Source: Lachnospiraceae bacterium (GTDB lineage: Bacteria > Bacillota > Clostridia > Lachnospirales > Lachnospiraceae). Taken from it: a stretch of 57,848 nucleotides of DNA. Made by a program: the position numbers and the translations under genes. Location of the stretch: positions 1 through 57,848 of the forward strand of contig JAFUQM010000030.1 in the NCBI GenBank assembly GCA_017472325.1. The letters are read 5' to 3'. The notes under the pieces are model-generated. The model was given only the letters and a program-made list of their open reading frames with translations. It ran no database searches and was not told the DNA's origin. Below, in pieces: positions 16,677 through 26,343 of the stretch (its first letter is position 1; every line of letters begins with the position of its first letter).

Positions 16677-18836
16677 CTAGACAAAATGCAAGAAATTTTT
16701 CTTCAGTTTTGGTTCTTCCTGTACTTCTTCTTGTATCTTATGCTGTAAAATCACTGCAGAAGTCTTTGGAAGTGTTATCTGAATCTTACCTGCAATCACC
16801 TGATACTCCTTAGGTTCTGTCGTATAACCGTTCTCTGTCGTCATAATAAGCTGTATCATAGTAGCATCTTTAGGCACACCCAAATCCCATACAGGAACAG
16901 CTTTTGTTATTTCATGATCATTATTGTTTACAAGTATTACGCTCTGGCTGTTTTTTGTAAAACGACCATAACCAAGAAGATTATATTCACCTAATGTATA
17001 CTTGATAGAACCTGTCAAAAATTCTTTGTTTTCCTTGTGAATACGAATAATATCTTTATGGAACTGAATCAGCTCTTTATCCTCATTGCCCCACGGATAA
17101 GTTCTTCTGTTGTCAGGATCTGTAAAACCACATACACCCGCTTCGTCACCATAATAAATAGTAGGTGCGCCTGGCCATGTCATCTGCACAACAACTGCTT
17201 CTCTAAGCACTGCCTTATTCACGCCCTCATTCGCAGCATCTGGACCTAATGTATTCGTTCTTCCAACCTTACGGTTCGTTCTTGTTAAAAATCTGGAATG
17301 ATCATGATTTGAAAGCTCATTCATTGCCACTTGCAAGGATGGCATTGTAAAGCTTGCACAATGATGCATCATAGCACCCCAGTAGTTATCCGCATTACCC
17401 AACTGATCTGCGCGATAGTCATCACTATGTTTCTGCATACCTGTTAAGAACCATGTCAGAGGTTCCATAAAGGCATCATAGTTCATAACGGTATCCCATT
17501 CATCGCCTTGTAACCATGAGCTTGGATTGCCATAGTGTTCTGCCAAAATGATAGCATTTGGATTTGCCTGCTTTACAGCTTTTCGGAAATCTTTCCAAAA
17601 TTGGTGATTTGCTTCAGGACTATGTCCTAAATCCGCTGCAACATCCAATCTCCAACCATCTGCATTATATGGCGGAGACACCCATTTTCTTCCTATGTAT
17701 AAAATGTAATCATATAATTCTTTGGACGCCTCGTAATTTAGCTTCGGCAACGTATCATGTCCCCACCAGCCATCATACGTATGATTGTATGGCCACTGGT
17801 CATGATTGCCGTTATGAAAATGGAAATAATTATGATAAGGGCTGTCTATCGCCACATATGCACCCTTCTCATAGCCTTCCGCATTCTCATAAATACGTTC
17901 TCTGTCTAACCATTTATTAAAAGAACCACAGTGGTTGAATACACCATCCAGAATAACCTTCATACCACGCTTATGCGCTTCTTCCACAACTTTAGCAAAC
18001 ATCTCGTTACTAGCTTCTAAGTTTGCTTTGTTAGAAACTCTGTTGATATATTTAGAAGCATATCGATTCTCGAACTGTCCCGGTTGTAACAAGTCACCTT
18101 TATCATCTACAATTTTACCGATATGTGGATCAATGTAGTCATAATCTTGAATATCATATTTGTGATTAGAAGGTGATACAAATAATGGATTAAAATAAAT
18201 TACATCAATACCTAAGTCTTCAAGGTAATCCATCTTATCCAAAACACCCTGCAAGTCTCCACCGTAAAATTCTCTAACACCCATCTGTGCTGGATATTTA
18301 TTCCAATCCTCTACCCTAACAGTATTGTCTCCAATATAATGATACTCATTTGTAAGCACATCATTCGTCGGGTCACCATTACAAAATCTATCTACATAAA
18401 TCTGGTACATAACTGCACCCTTTGCCCAATCTGGTGTCTTAAATCCAGGCAGTATCACAAAGTCATAATAAGTATTTGAAACTTTTGCTACACCACGCTG
18501 GTCAAAATAGCAAACCATTCTACCAACATGTATTTCAAAATGATAGCTAACTCTTTTCGCTTCAAGCTGAAGTGTATGTTCATAATAGTCAAATGTATCA
18601 TCTGACTCTTCTTTCATCATCAATTCTTTTTCATTGCCAATCACCATGAAAACTCTGTCTACATTATTCTTCGCTGTACGAAAACGCACTTTTACTTCAG
18701 CATAGATACTTGGTTCCGCTGGTGTTATATAATTCTCTGTTGTATCTGTATAAAGTGCTCTCTTACGAAGCACTGGTCTCATTCCTGAAATATACTGTAA
18801 ATCTTGTTCAGCTTTTTGATATCGATTATAATCCAT
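16677..18836 (-). CDS. GH13 neopullulanase/maltogenic-amylase-like glycosidase
   Basis: A 719-residue alpha-glucan hydrolase with no signal peptide. An N-terminal beta-sandwich (about residues 40-130) precedes the (beta/alpha)8 barrel, which begins AVMYQIYVDRFCNGD. The catalytic triad is visible: nucleophile Asp398 in GWRLDVAAD, acid/base Glu433 in LAEHYG, and Asp512 in LSNHDHSR. DGVFNHCG is conserved region I. A small beta-domain ends the protein. The neopullulanase/cyclomaltodextrinase group acts on maltodextrins in the cytoplasm. A weak AAAGGG site precedes ATG. It is transcribed alone, upstream of the tRNA pair. Confidence 0.9.
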   Translation of the reverse strand: MDYNRYQKAEQDLQYISGMRPVLRKRALYTDTTENYITPAEPSIYAEVKVRFRTAKNNVDRVFMVIGNEKELMMKEESDDTFDYYEHTLQLEAKRVSYHFEIHVGRMVCYFDQRGVAKVSNTYYDFVILPGFKTPDWAKGAVMYQIYVDRFCNGDPTNDVLTNEYHYIGDNTVRVEDWNKYPAQMGVREFYGGDLQGVLDKMDYLEDLGIDVIYFNPLFVSPSNHKYDIQDYDYIDPHIGKIVDDKGDLLQPGQFENRYASKYINRVSNKANLEASNEMFAKVVEEAHKRGMKVILDGVFNHCGSFNKWLDRERIYENAEGYEKGAYVAIDSPYHNYFHFHNGNHDQWPYNHTYDGWWGHDTLPKLNYEASKELYDYILYIGRKWVSPPYNADGWRLDVAADLGHSPEANHQFWKDFRKAVKQANPNAIILAEHYGNPSSWLQGDEWDTVMNYDAFMEPLTWFLTGMQKHSDDYRADQLGNADNYWGAMMHHCASFTMPSLQVAMNELSNHDHSRFLTRTNRKVGRTNTLGPDAANEGVNKAVLREAVVVQMTWPGAPTIYYGDEAGVCGFTDPDNRRTYPWGNEDKELIQFHKDIIRIHKENKEFLTGSIKYTLGEYNLLGYGRFTKNSQSVILVNNNDHEITKAVPVWDLGVPKDATMIQLIMTTENGYTTEPKEYQVIAGKIQITLPKTSAVILQHKIQEEVQEEPKLKKNFLHFV

Positions 18837-18931
18837 CTGATTAAGTCCCTTTCTAAGTATATTCCCCTTTTCTGTATATTTTATAATATATGCTTTGTAG
18901 TTGCAAGTAAAATCACCTATTTCTGGACAGT

Positions 18932-18965
18932 AAAAAAGACAGCCTTTCGATCTGCTGCCTTTTTT
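18932..18965 (-). terminator. Intrinsic terminator in the ftsH-GH13 gap
   Basis: The minus strand reads AAAAAAGGCAGC, loop, GCTGTC and TTTTTT. It ends transcription coming from ftsH. The gap 18837-19145 also contains a second possible stem (GGGGGTT / AACCCCC at about 19024-19052) and an A/T-rich GH13 promoter region. No gene was found there. Confidence 0.7.
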
Positions 18966-19145
18966 AGAGAAGGTATTTCTTTCTTATGGGGTATAGCAAA
19001 AAACTATATAATGTATTGGGGGGGTTACAAGTGTATTATAGCAAACCCCCTACTTTGAGTCTACCTTCATGATTCACAAATTTGTCAATTTCATTGACTA
19101 TTTTTTGGTAATTATGCACAAAAACCATTCTTGCATATTGCACAA

Positions 19146-20984
19146 TTAAACTTCTTCCGCTTTGAATTCCACAGCAAAAAGACCTTCAAATTCCTCACGT
19201 GTAATCTTTTCTTTTTCCATAAGAAGCTTTGTACACTCATGCATAATGTCCTGATTTTTCATCAAAATATCTTTTGCTTTTGCGTAACAATCATCTACTA
19301 TTGCTTTTACTTCTTTATCAATCTCACCACATACTGCCTCACTATAGCTTCTTGTATGTGCCAAATCTCGTCCGATAAACACTTCGTCGTCATCATCATC
19401 ATAATTAAGTACACCAATGTTCTCAGACATTCCATAACATGTTACCATTTTACGTGCAAGCTTTGTTGCCCGCTTAATATCGTTAGATGCTCCTGTGGTA
19501 ATATCATCAAAAATAATTTCTTCTGCGATACGTCCACCAAGCAATACCATAATCTCTTGAATCATTCTTCCTTTGGTCATAAACATATCGTCTTTTTCAG
19601 GCAGCGGCATCGTATAGCCTGCCGCACCAATCCCCGTCGGAATAATAGATACTGTATAAACCGGACCAACATCTGGAAGTAAATGGAATAAGATGGCATG
19701 ACCTGATTCATGGTACGCTGTAATCTTCTTATCCGCTTCAGATACAACACGGCTCTTTTTCTCTGCACCAATTCCCACCTTGATAAATGCAGTTTTAATG
19801 TCTTCCTGTTTGATAAATGCTCTATCATCCTTAGCCGCAACAATTGCTGCCTCATTCAAAAGATTTTCCAAATCTGCACCAGTAAATCCAGCGGTTGTAT
19901 GTGCTATCTGCTTCAAATCCACATCATCTGCAAGCGGTTTATTCTGAGAATGAACTGCCAGAATATCTTCTCGTCCTCCTACATCCGGTGGAGACACTGT
20001 AATCTTTCTATCAAAACGTCCTGGTCTTAAAATAGCTGGGTCCAGAATATCAACACGGTTTGTTGCAGCCAACACAATGATGCCTTCATTTACACCAAAA
20101 CCATCCATTTCTACAAGCAGCTGATTCAACGTTTGCTCACGCTCGTCATGGCCGCCACCCATACCTGTACCTCTACGTCTTGCGACAGCGTCAATTTCAT
20201 CAATAAATACAATACATGGAGAATGTCTTTTTGCATCAGCAAATAAATCTCTTACCCTGGAAGCACCGACACCGACAAACATCTCCACAAAGTCAGAACC
20301 TGAAATGCTAAAAAACGGCACATTTGCTTCACCGGCAATTGCTTTCGCAAGAAGTGTTTTACCTGTACCCGGAGCGCCTTCTAATAGAACACCTTTTGGA
20401 ATTCTTGCGCCTACTTTGGTATATTTAGAAGGGTCACGTAAAAAATCTACAATCTCTTCCAGTTCTTCTTTTTCTTCTTTTAATCCAGCGACATCTTTTA
20501 ATGTAACTTTACCGCCATTCAATGTCATCTTTGCACGGCTCTTTCCAAAATTCATCATTTTGCTGCCACCGCTATTATTTGCATTCTGTGAATTAATCAT
20601 TACAAAAATGAACACAAGCACTATCATACTTCCAACGATAGGTAAAGCATACGTTAAAAACCAACCGTCTGTTTTTACATCCCTTACAATGGTTGGTATG
20701 TTATTCTCCATCAGGTATTGTTCAATTTCTGACACATCTGTCACATACATTGTCCGCGGACTTGCTAACTCATGCTTCAAATTAACGCTACCTGTTGGCG
20801 TTTCCTGATTGGGTATAATCTCTGCACTGATAATATTGCCATTTTTAATATCCCATTCCAAATCTGCCCTTGTATAATCAGGTCTTTGGTTTCCTACTGT
20901 GCTTAAATAAATAGCTGCCATCAGAAAGAGTACAATCACGATAAAAAAGAAATTATAATTTTTACTATCTGTAGGTCTATTCAA
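19146..20984 (-). CDS. ftsH: ATP-dependent zinc metalloprotease FtsH
   Basis: A 612-residue membrane-anchored AAA protease that degrades misfolded membrane proteins and selected regulators. Two N-terminal membrane helices flank an extracytoplasmic domain. Walker A is GAPGTGKT, Walker B is [10 protein letters not shown], and the zinc site is H425-E-S-G-H429. I place the start at the TTG at 20984, because AGAGGAG lies 7 bp before it. The upstream GTG at 21005 would put this Shine-Dalgarno sequence inside the coding region and has no site of its own. It follows hpt and tilS as in Bacillus. Confidence 0.95.
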   Translation of the reverse strand: MNRPTDSKNYNFFFIVIVLFLMAAIYLSTVGNQRPDYTRADLEWDIKNGNIISAEIIPNQETPTGSVNLKHELASPRTMYVTDVSEIEQYLMENNIPTIVRDVKTDGWFLTYALPIVGSMIVLVFIFVMINSQNANNSGGSKMMNFGKSRAKMTLNGGKVTLKDVAGLKEEKEELEEIVDFLRDPSKYTKVGARIPKGVLLEGAPGTGKTLLAKAIAGEANVPFFSISGSDFVEMFVGVGASRVRDLFADAKRHSPCIVFIDEIDAVARRRGTGMGGGHDEREQTLNQLLVEMDGFGVNEGIIVLAATNRVDILDPAILRPGRFDRKITVSPPDVGGREDILAVHSQNKPLADDVDLKQIAHTTAGFTGADLENLLNEAAIVAAKDDRAFIKQEDIKTAFIKVGIGAEKKSRVVSEADKKITAYHESGHAILFHLLPDVGPVYTVSIIPTGIGAAGYTMPLPEKDDMFMTKGRMIQEIMVLLGGRIAEEIIFDDITTGASNDIKRATKLARKMVTCYGMSENIGVLNYDDDDDEVFIGRDLAHTRSYSEAVCGEIDKEVKAIVDDCYAKAKDILMKNQDIMHECTKLLMEKEKITREEFEGLFAVEFKAEEV

Positions 20985-21021
20985 AGTATTTCTCCTCTTT
21001 TTCACACACTTTTATATTCTT

Positions 21022-21546
21022 TTAGTCAAATTCTACAACACCGATATATGGTAAATTTCTATATCTCTGCGCATAGTCGAGACCATATCCAACAACAAAC
21101 TCATCTGGAATTTCAAATCCTGTATAATCTACCTCTATAGGCATGACACGTCTGTCAGGTTTGTCCAACAATGTACAGATTGCAAGACTCTTTGGCCCTC
21201 TCTCCTGTAACATCTGCATCAGATAACTAAGCGTTCTTCCAGAATCCACAATGTCTTCTACGATAATTACATGTTTGTCTTTTAATGGTTCGTCCAAATC
21301 TTTTACGATTCTTACAACACCGCTTGATTTTGTCTCACTTCCGTAACTTGCAACAGACATAAAGTCAAAGGATACTGGAACCGTAATTCTCTTTGCAAGT
21401 TCACACATAAAAAAGCTGCCACCCTTGAGTACACATACAAGATGTACCTCTTTACCTGCATAATCTTTACTAATCTGGTCTCCAATTGCCTGAATTCTCT
21501 TATCTACCTCATTCTCCGATAATAATACCTTTATTCGTTCTGCCAT
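21022..21546 (-). CDS. hpt: Hypoxanthine phosphoribosyltransferase
   Basis: A 174-residue purine-salvage enzyme that makes IMP or GMP from hypoxanthine or guanine and PRPP. The PRPP-binding motif is VIIVEDIVDSGRTLS (about residues 93-107), and FVVGYGLDYAQRYRNLPYIG is the C-terminal active-site region. ATG 21546 overlaps the end of tilS by 16 bp, indicating translational coupling. The tilS-hpt-ftsH order is conserved in Firmicutes. Confidence 0.96.
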   Translation of the reverse strand: MAERIKVLLSENEVDKRIQAIGDQISKDYAGKEVHLVCVLKGGSFFMCELAKRITVPVSFDFMSVASYGSETKSSGVVRIVKDLDEPLKDKHVIIVEDIVDSGRTLSYLMQMLQERGPKSLAICTLLDKPDRRVMPIEVDYTGFEIPDEFVVGYGLDYAQRYRNLPYIGVVEFD

Positions 21547-22943
21547 GATGCTGACTCCTTTCTCTTCACGTGTACTTGTAAAATCGTCTTCGTTTGTGCG
21601 TCTACTTTATAATGCTGACTGATTCTGTGTCCTATCACCCATAAAATATGATTCCCATCCGCAAGTAAATATACTTGATTTCTGATATCTTTTGGAATTT
21701 TCTCCTGAATCATATAATTTTTTAGTGACTTTTTAGATAATGCCGCATTGATTGTCAAGTAGTCGCCCGTCTGTCTGATTCTTAATACCAAAGATTTAAC
21801 TATTTTATCATAATCAAACCATTTCGTATATGATTTTTCTGGAATAAATTCACTTTTTTCATATGGAAATATACGAAATTCCACTAATCCAAGCCCTGGT
21901 ACATCCACATCACATTCTCCTGTGACATCCATGCAAAGTGTCTGCATCATTTCTTGTTTCTCATCTGATGCTTTTGCAAAAATAACAGTTTCATACTCAC
22001 GTTTTGCATATACACCACCTGGCAATGTAATTTTTCTATTTCCATCCTGACAAAAAAGAGTGTAAATATCCCGTATATGCGTTCCCGTAATATTATACCC
22101 ACTCTGAGTCACCTTCATCGGACATTGATAAATAATTTCTTTTTGCAAAACTGCGTGTTTTTGCAAAAATACTCTGACAGGTACCGTCACTTGTCCGTCT
22201 TTAATTATGACACTCATGTCAACAAACTGTTTGGCTGATTTTTTTATATAATCATATGCCTCTGACAAAGTTTCAGCCGCTTCTGCCATATGTCCGGTTG
22301 CTCCTTCACACACACTTTCTGCAACTGGCAAAATGCGATGTCTGATTTTATTGCGCGTATAGATTTCTTCTGCATTCGTACTATCTATACAATACTGGAT
22401 TCCCTGTTCTGTGAGATACATTTCAATTTCTTCTCTGGATAGACATAAAATAGGACGAATGATGTTATCCCTAACAGGCTTGATACTTCCCAATCCATTT
22501 AACCCAGCACCTCGGAACAAGTGAAACAGCATCGTCTCCGCTCTGTCATTTTGATTATGGGCAACAGCAATTTTGCCGCCACTGCCTTTTGACTCTTTGC
22601 GCAGCACGCTCTCAAACGCTTCATAACGAATCATCCGCCCTGCTTCTTCCACCGTAAGATGATGCTGTGCTGCATAGGCTTCCACATCTTTTTCTATAAG
22701 ATAAAATGGAATATTTGCATCATGTGCAAGCTGCTGTACATAGACTGCATCATTCGCAGCATCTTCCCGAATGCCATGATTGACATGTACAATCACAATA
22801 CGAAACGGAATCTCTGTCTGAAGTTTCTGTAGCATAAGCAAAAGACAAACAGAATCTGCCCCTCCCGAAACGCCTGTTACAACAATATCTCCGGGCGTAA
22901 TCATATGATATTTTTTTACATACTCTTTTACTTTTTTCATCAT
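21531..22943 (-). CDS. tilS: tRNA(Ile)-lysidine synthetase TilS
   Basis: A 470-residue enzyme that converts C34 of the CAU-anticodon tRNA-Ile to lysidine, letting it read AUA. The PP-loop VTGVSGGADSVCLL occupies residues about 22-35, and the remainder matches the TilS substrate-binding and C-terminal domains (ITLPGGVYAKREYE, IGHRISQHYKVD). A weak GAGA site precedes two consecutive ATG codons. It overlaps hpt and follows spoIIE. Confidence 0.94.
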   Translation of the reverse strand: MMKKVKEYVKKYHMITPGDIVVTGVSGGADSVCLLLMLQKLQTEIPFRIVIVHVNHGIREDAANDAVYVQQLAHDANIPFYLIEKDVEAYAAQHHLTVEEAGRMIRYEAFESVLRKESKGSGGKIAVAHNQNDRAETMLFHLFRGAGLNGLGSIKPVRDNIIRPILCLSREEIEMYLTEQGIQYCIDSTNAEEIYTRNKIRHRILPVAESVCEGATGHMAEAAETLSEAYDYIKKSAKQFVDMSVIIKDGQVTVPVRVFLQKHAVLQKEIIYQCPMKVTQSGYNITGTHIRDIYTLFCQDGNRKITLPGGVYAKREYETVIFAKASDEKQEMMQTLCMDVTGECDVDVPGLGLVEFRIFPYEKSEFIPEKSYTKWFDYDKIVKSLVLRIRQTGDYLTINAALSKKSLKNYMIQEKIPKDIRNQVYLLADGNHILWVIGHRISQHYKVDAQTKTILQVHVKRKESASWQNE

Positions 22944-23024
22944 AATCCGTATCTCTTAGTTAATTTTATCCACCATTACTTATAATAGACAATTCTTCAT
23001 AAAATTGCAAATTCTTCCCTGCAT

Positions 23025-24248
23025 TTACGGATTACTCTCCCAGATACCAATCACAAGCACCGTCATATCATCTCGTATCTGCCCTGCACTTTGTCCAATT
23101 GAAAACTGCATAATCCTATTTGCTAGTTCCTGTGGTCCTGATATACTAAGACGTGCAATAAAATCCTGTAATATATTTTCTTTACTTTCCCCCGGTATAC
23201 TGTCTAATACACCGTCCGAAATCATAATAATATAATCTCCTTCTCTTAACTGTTTTGTCTGCGTTTCCATATCCATGTGATAAAATATCCCAAGCGGCAA
23301 AGCAGAAGAAAAAACTGGTTCTACATAATCATCCCGTTTGATAAACGTATAGGATGCACCCGCTTTTAAAAATTCAACCGTCCCATCATATAAATCTATA
23401 TCACAAATATCAAGTGTAGACATATTCTGTTCTTCCAAACGCGCCACAAGTGCACTATTGATCATCTCTACAGCCATATTTTTGGAAAATCCGGCTTCTA
23501 GAAAACGTTCTAACAATTCTATTACTTTTTCACTGTCACCGCATGCCTTTTCTCCAGATCCCATACCATCAGAAAGCGCTATAACAATCTGTCCATTCTG
23601 TATCTCTGCTACTGTATAATTATCGCCCGACACCCGTTCATTCCCTTTGACCGTTTTCGCTACACCAGTCAAAATATCATACTTTGCCTCTTCTTCGAAC
23701 ACAACTGTTTCATATTCGTCTTTTAGAAAAAAAGGACTATTCTTAGACGCAAGAAGTCTCGTATCAAACAGCACCGATATAAAATCAGCCACCTCTTCTA
23801 CCGTAAAGACCCCTTCTCTCAGCATACGCATACTAATACTAATTTGTAGCCGCTGTTTTTCATTTTCCATAATATAAATGTCTTTTATCAAAATTCCCTG
23901 TTCCTTAAAAGCACGAATCATCTGTTTCCGCTTTTTCTCACCTAACTCTATGTAATCATAGGATTCCTCCAACACATCGGTAATAAGCGTTGCCATCTCT
24001 TTTAAATGTAGTGCCAGTAACTCTCTGTTTTCATTGAGTCTTCTCTGCCATAAATAATTCTCTCTATCCCTCGCTATGCAATCTTTTGTATTGCAATTCT
24101 CTACATTGTATTCCATCTTTTTCCCACACTGAAAGCTATCTGCCAGATCCCGGAACGATTCCGCATATGTCAGCAATTTCTGTTTCCCATACTCCGGCAA
24201 CAATACTGTTTTCTCATTTTCATTCGCATAACGCTGTCTCTTTTTCAC
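23025..24248 (-). CDS. spoIIE: SpoIIE-type PP2C phosphatase without membrane domain
   Basis: A 407-residue protein corresponding to the central and PP2C parts of SpoIIE. Metal-binding acidic residues appear in RVSGDNYTVAE and ALSDGMGSGEKA, and the end reads MISDGVLDSIPG ... IRDDMTVLVIGIW. In Bacillus the ~820-residue protein dephosphorylates SpoIIAA to activate sigma-F, and is tethered by ten N-terminal helices that are absent here. GTG 24248 is preferred (AGGAGG 8 bp before); TTG 24251 is an alternative. Its own promoter looks Spo0A-controlled. It lies between divIC and tilS, as in Bacillus. Confidence 0.88.
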   Translation of the reverse strand: MKKRQRYANENEKTVLLPEYGKQKLLTYAESFRDLADSFQCGKKMEYNVENCNTKDCIARDRENYLWQRRLNENRELLALHLKEMATLITDVLEESYDYIELGEKKRKQMIRAFKEQGILIKDIYIMENEKQRLQISISMRMLREGVFTVEEVADFISVLFDTRLLASKNSPFFLKDEYETVVFEEEAKYDILTGVAKTVKGNERVSGDNYTVAEIQNGQIVIALSDGMGSGEKACGDSEKVIELLERFLEAGFSKNMAVEMINSALVARLEEQNMSTLDICDIDLYDGTVEFLKAGASYTFIKRDDYVEPVFSSALPLGIFYHMDMETQTKQLREGDYIIMISDGVLDSIPGESKENILQDFIARLSISGPQELANRIMQFSIGQSAGQIRDDMTVLVIGIWESNP

Positions 24249-24284
24249 CAAACACTCCTCCTACCATTCTCTATGTAACAAACT

Positions 24285-24361
24285 ATTATATAGGAGAAGT
24301 TGTCCAAAATTTGTCATATCCTATGCGCAATTTCTTAATTTTATTAAGCAAACCTCGACAA
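24285..24361 (-). promoter_or_regulatory. Putative Spo0A-dependent promoter of spoIIE
   Basis: On the minus strand ATGACA (24317-24312) and TATAAT (24290-24285) are separated by 21 bp. This is too long for a plain sigma-A promoter but matches the spacing known for Bacillus spoIIE and spoIIG. Three sequences close to the Spo0A box TTTGTCRAA lie here: TTGTCCAAA at 24301-24309, TTTGTCATA at 24310-24318 and TTTGTCGAG near 24354-24362. Confidence 0.5.
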
Positions 24362-24411
24362 AAAAAGAACTGCTCAGCTACCGTAATTGACACAGTAGTG
24401 CAACAGTTCTT
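24360..24411 (-). terminator. Terminator after divIC
   Basis: AAGAACTG and CAGTTCTT form the base of a long hairpin with an inner CTAC/GTAG stem, followed by TTTTTTT. It starts at the divIC stop codon and separates that operon from spoIIE. Confidence 0.8.
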
Positions 24412-24715
24412 ACTCTTCTTTAAAAATAATCTCTCCATCATATACAAGACCAAGTTTATCTTTGGCAACTTCCTCAATATACTTTTTTGTCTCTGTATAT
24501 TTACCAAATTCTTCTATTTCCTGGGTGCGTTTCTCTTCCTCTGCAATCTGACGCTCCAACTCAGCCTCTCTCGCTGTGTATTCTGCCTGTTTGGCACGAA
24601 GTTCTATACTTTTGCCTGCCACCACAATCAGGAGCATGAATACAACCGTCATAACCAGAAACATACCTAAACGGTTTTGCTTTTTCTTACGAAAAGCAAT
24701 TTTTCTCTTAACCAT
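24410..24715 (-). CDS. divIC: Septum formation initiator DivIC/FtsL-like
   Basis: A 101-residue bitopic membrane protein: a basic N-terminus (KRKIAFRKKKQNR), one membrane helix (GMFLVMTVVFMLLIVVAG), an extracellular coiled coil, and a short tail EEVAKDKLGLVYDGE that matches DivIC (FtsB-like). It links early and late divisome proteins during septation. GAGGAT precedes the ATG. The yabP-yabQ-divIC order is conserved in sporulating Firmicutes. Confidence 0.9.
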   Translation of the reverse strand: MVKRKIAFRKKKQNRLGMFLVMTVVFMLLIVVAGKSIELRAKQAEYTAREAELERQIAEEEKRTQEIEEFGKYTETKKYIEEVAKDKLGLVYDGEIIFKEE

Positions 24716-24751
24716 GTTATTATCCTCATGTACGCATACATACGCATCATT

Positions 24752-25240
24752 TCATCGTTTACATAATATTATTCTAAACACTTTTCTGCATACCGTCAAC
24801 TTTTTTTTGAAAAACCGCCCTATTTTCTTGAAGAAAACGCCTATTCTACTAGAACATTTCTTCATTTTCCGCCCCGCAAAAGCAAACGGTTTTACCATTA
24901 TGGCAACCACTTTGACAAACGCATGTAACACCGCCGTCAGAACTTTTGTCATTAGCTTTATGAACAAACGGCTGAATGTTACTTTATATAACATCATCCC
25001 AACCGCTGCACCAACAATGGCAAACCATCTGGGTACGCCATTATTCTCCTGATAGAGCATAGCAAAAATTCCAATCGCACATACAATCCAAAACAGCAAA
25101 TCCTCTAATGATATGCAGAAATGATTATGCCTGATTACTTGCCGGAAGATAATCAGCACATCATACACAAATGTAATCATAACTCCCATCAAAAGGGAAT
25201 GAAGAAAAAAATAGACTTCTTCCATAATGCTAGGGCTCAT
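24752..25240 (-). CDS. yabQ: Sporulation protein YabQ
   Basis: A 162-residue protein with about four membrane segments in its first 100 residues (FLHSLLMGVMITFVYDVLIIFRQ ... FAMLYQENNGVPRWFAIVGA match YabQ) and a strongly basic C-terminal tail. YabQ is a sigma-E-controlled membrane protein needed for spore cortex formation. It starts 7 bp after the yabP stop, so the two are coupled. Confidence 0.88.
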   Translation of the reverse strand: MSPSIMEEVYFFLHSLLMGVMITFVYDVLIIFRQVIRHNHFCISLEDLLFWIVCAIGIFAMLYQENNGVPRWFAIVGAAVGMMLYKVTFSRLFIKLMTKVLTAVLHAFVKVVAIMVKPFAFAGRKMKKCSSRIGVFFKKIGRFFKKKLTVCRKVFRIILCKR

Positions 25241-25247
25241 AGTTCAC

Positions 25248-25538
25248 CTACTTAAATAATTTCGATAAAAGCGATTCTCCTTTTGCCATATATCCTGCCG
25301 ATTCAGAATAGGTCAGGCTATCGATTTTGCCATCAATATCAACTTCTCCCTTTTCAAGAGTCAGTCTGTTTACATGCAGGTCACTACCCTTAATCATTAA
25401 CATCCCTTGGTCGGTCTCTAGAAGCACTTCTCCCAAATCAAAGGAAAGAACATCTGATACACCACTAATGGTACAGGTTTTTCTATTATTTAACATCAGC
25501 TTATGCTGTCTTAATTTTGTGCCATTTAAATCTTCCAT
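25248..25538 (-). CDS. yabP: Sporulation protein YabP
   Basis: A 96-residue YabP/YqfC-family protein. The typical pattern is visible: NRKTCTISGVSDVLSFD, then LETDQGMLMIKGSDLHV and LEKGEVDIDGKIDSLTY. YabP works with YabQ at the forespore envelope during cortex synthesis. AGGAGG precedes ATG 25538. It heads the yabP-yabQ-divIC operon. Confidence 0.92.
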   Translation of the reverse strand: MEDLNGTKLRQHKLMLNNRKTCTISGVSDVLSFDLGEVLLETDQGMLMIKGSDLHVNRLTLEKGEVDIDGKIDSLTYSESAGYMAKGESLLSKLFK

Positions 25539-25617
25539 CCAATAACCTCCTTCTGCATACTCTTACGTATTCATTATATTAAGAAGGTTCTCTATTTATG
25601 AATATTTTGTACACAAA

Positions 25618-25857
25618 CTATAAATAACGGAACAATTCAGCCGCTTCTTCCTTTTTCACAGTCTCTTGTACGTTTAATACTTCTACTTTTACTTCTTTGT
25701 TACCAAACTGAATTGAAATGATATCCCCAACCTTCACGTTAGCAGATGCTTTTGCTGGTTTATCATTAATCATAACCCTGCCAGCATCGCACGCTTCATT
25801 GGCAACAGTTCTTCTCTTAATCAAACGGGATACTTTTAAATATTTATCAAGTCTCAT
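25618..25857 (-). CDS. rqcP: S4-domain RNA-binding protein RqcP
   Basis: A 79-residue protein made of one S4 RNA-binding domain (MRLDKYLKVSRLIKRRTVAN, then GRVMINDKPAKASANVKVGD). Its size and position match RqcP/YabO, which helps RqcH add C-terminal alanine tails on stalled 50S subunits. ATG 25857 follows AGAGGA; an upstream in-frame ATG at 25905 has no site. It lies between the HU terminator and yabP. Confidence 0.9.
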   Translation of the reverse strand: MRLDKYLKVSRLIKRRTVANEACDAGRVMINDKPAKASANVKVGDIISIQFGNKEVKVEVLNVQETVKKEEAAELFRYL

Positions 25858-25935
25858 AGGATTCCTCTTTCTATACAATATAAGTTGCACATTCTTGCGA
25901 AACACTTTTTACTTCACAGGAATTGCCTATGAAGC

Positions 25936-25968
25936 AAAAAAGTGATTACCGTATATGGCAATCACTTT
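25936..25968 (-). terminator. Terminator after the HU gene
   Basis: On the minus strand AAGTGATTGCC, a 6-base loop and GGTAATCACTT are followed by TTTTT. Confidence 0.85.
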
Positions 25969-25995
25969 ACTGTTTCTTCTGAAGGCTGCTTATGA

Positions 25996-26271
25996 TTAAG
26001 CGTTTACTAAATCTTTAAGAGCTTTACCAGCTTTGAATTTAGGAGCTTTAGAAGCTGCAATTTTCATAACTTCACCGCTCTGTGGGTTTCTTCCTTCTCT
26101 AGCTTTTCTTTCAGTAACTTAAAATGTACCAAAACCAACTAACTGGATTTTTTCACCTTTTTTTAATTCTTCTGCTACTACATCTGTGAAAGCTTTTAAA
26201 GCTTTTTCTGCGTCTTTCTTAGATAATTCTGCCTGATCAGCGATTGCTGCTACTAATTCTGTTTTGTTCAT
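25996..26271 (-). pseudogene. hup: DNA-binding protein HU, interrupted by an in-frame TAA
   Basis: The frame from ATG 26271 to TAA 25996 encodes a complete 91-residue HU protein. The start is [20 protein letters not shown], the second half contains the DNA arm [11 protein letters not shown] and the end is [16 protein letters not shown]. Codon 51 is TAA (26121-26119), straight after GFGTF, where HU proteins usually have Glu (GAA). A single G-to-T change explains it. The promoter, AGGAGGAG site and terminator are all intact. As read, only a 50-residue stump is made. It may be a real mutation or a base-call error; HU is normally abundant and important. Confidence 0.85.
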
Positions 26272-26343
26272 TAGGAACTCCTCCTCTTTACTGAGTATTA
26301 TTTTTTACATTATAAAAGGGTCTACGTCAAAACCCTATATATA

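Noticed and set aside
19018..19055. G-run/C-run stem near 19024-19052 as the main ftsH terminator
   Set aside because: No T-run follows closely; the hairpin at 18932-18965 is a far better terminator.
24752..25240. YabQ as an unknown membrane protein
   Set aside because: Position between yabP and divIC and the N-terminal helix pattern fit YabQ well.
25996..26271. Stop-codon reassignment or selenocysteine-like recoding in HU
   Set aside because: TAA ends many normal genes here and is not a known recoding signal in this group; a point mutation or base-call error is simpler.
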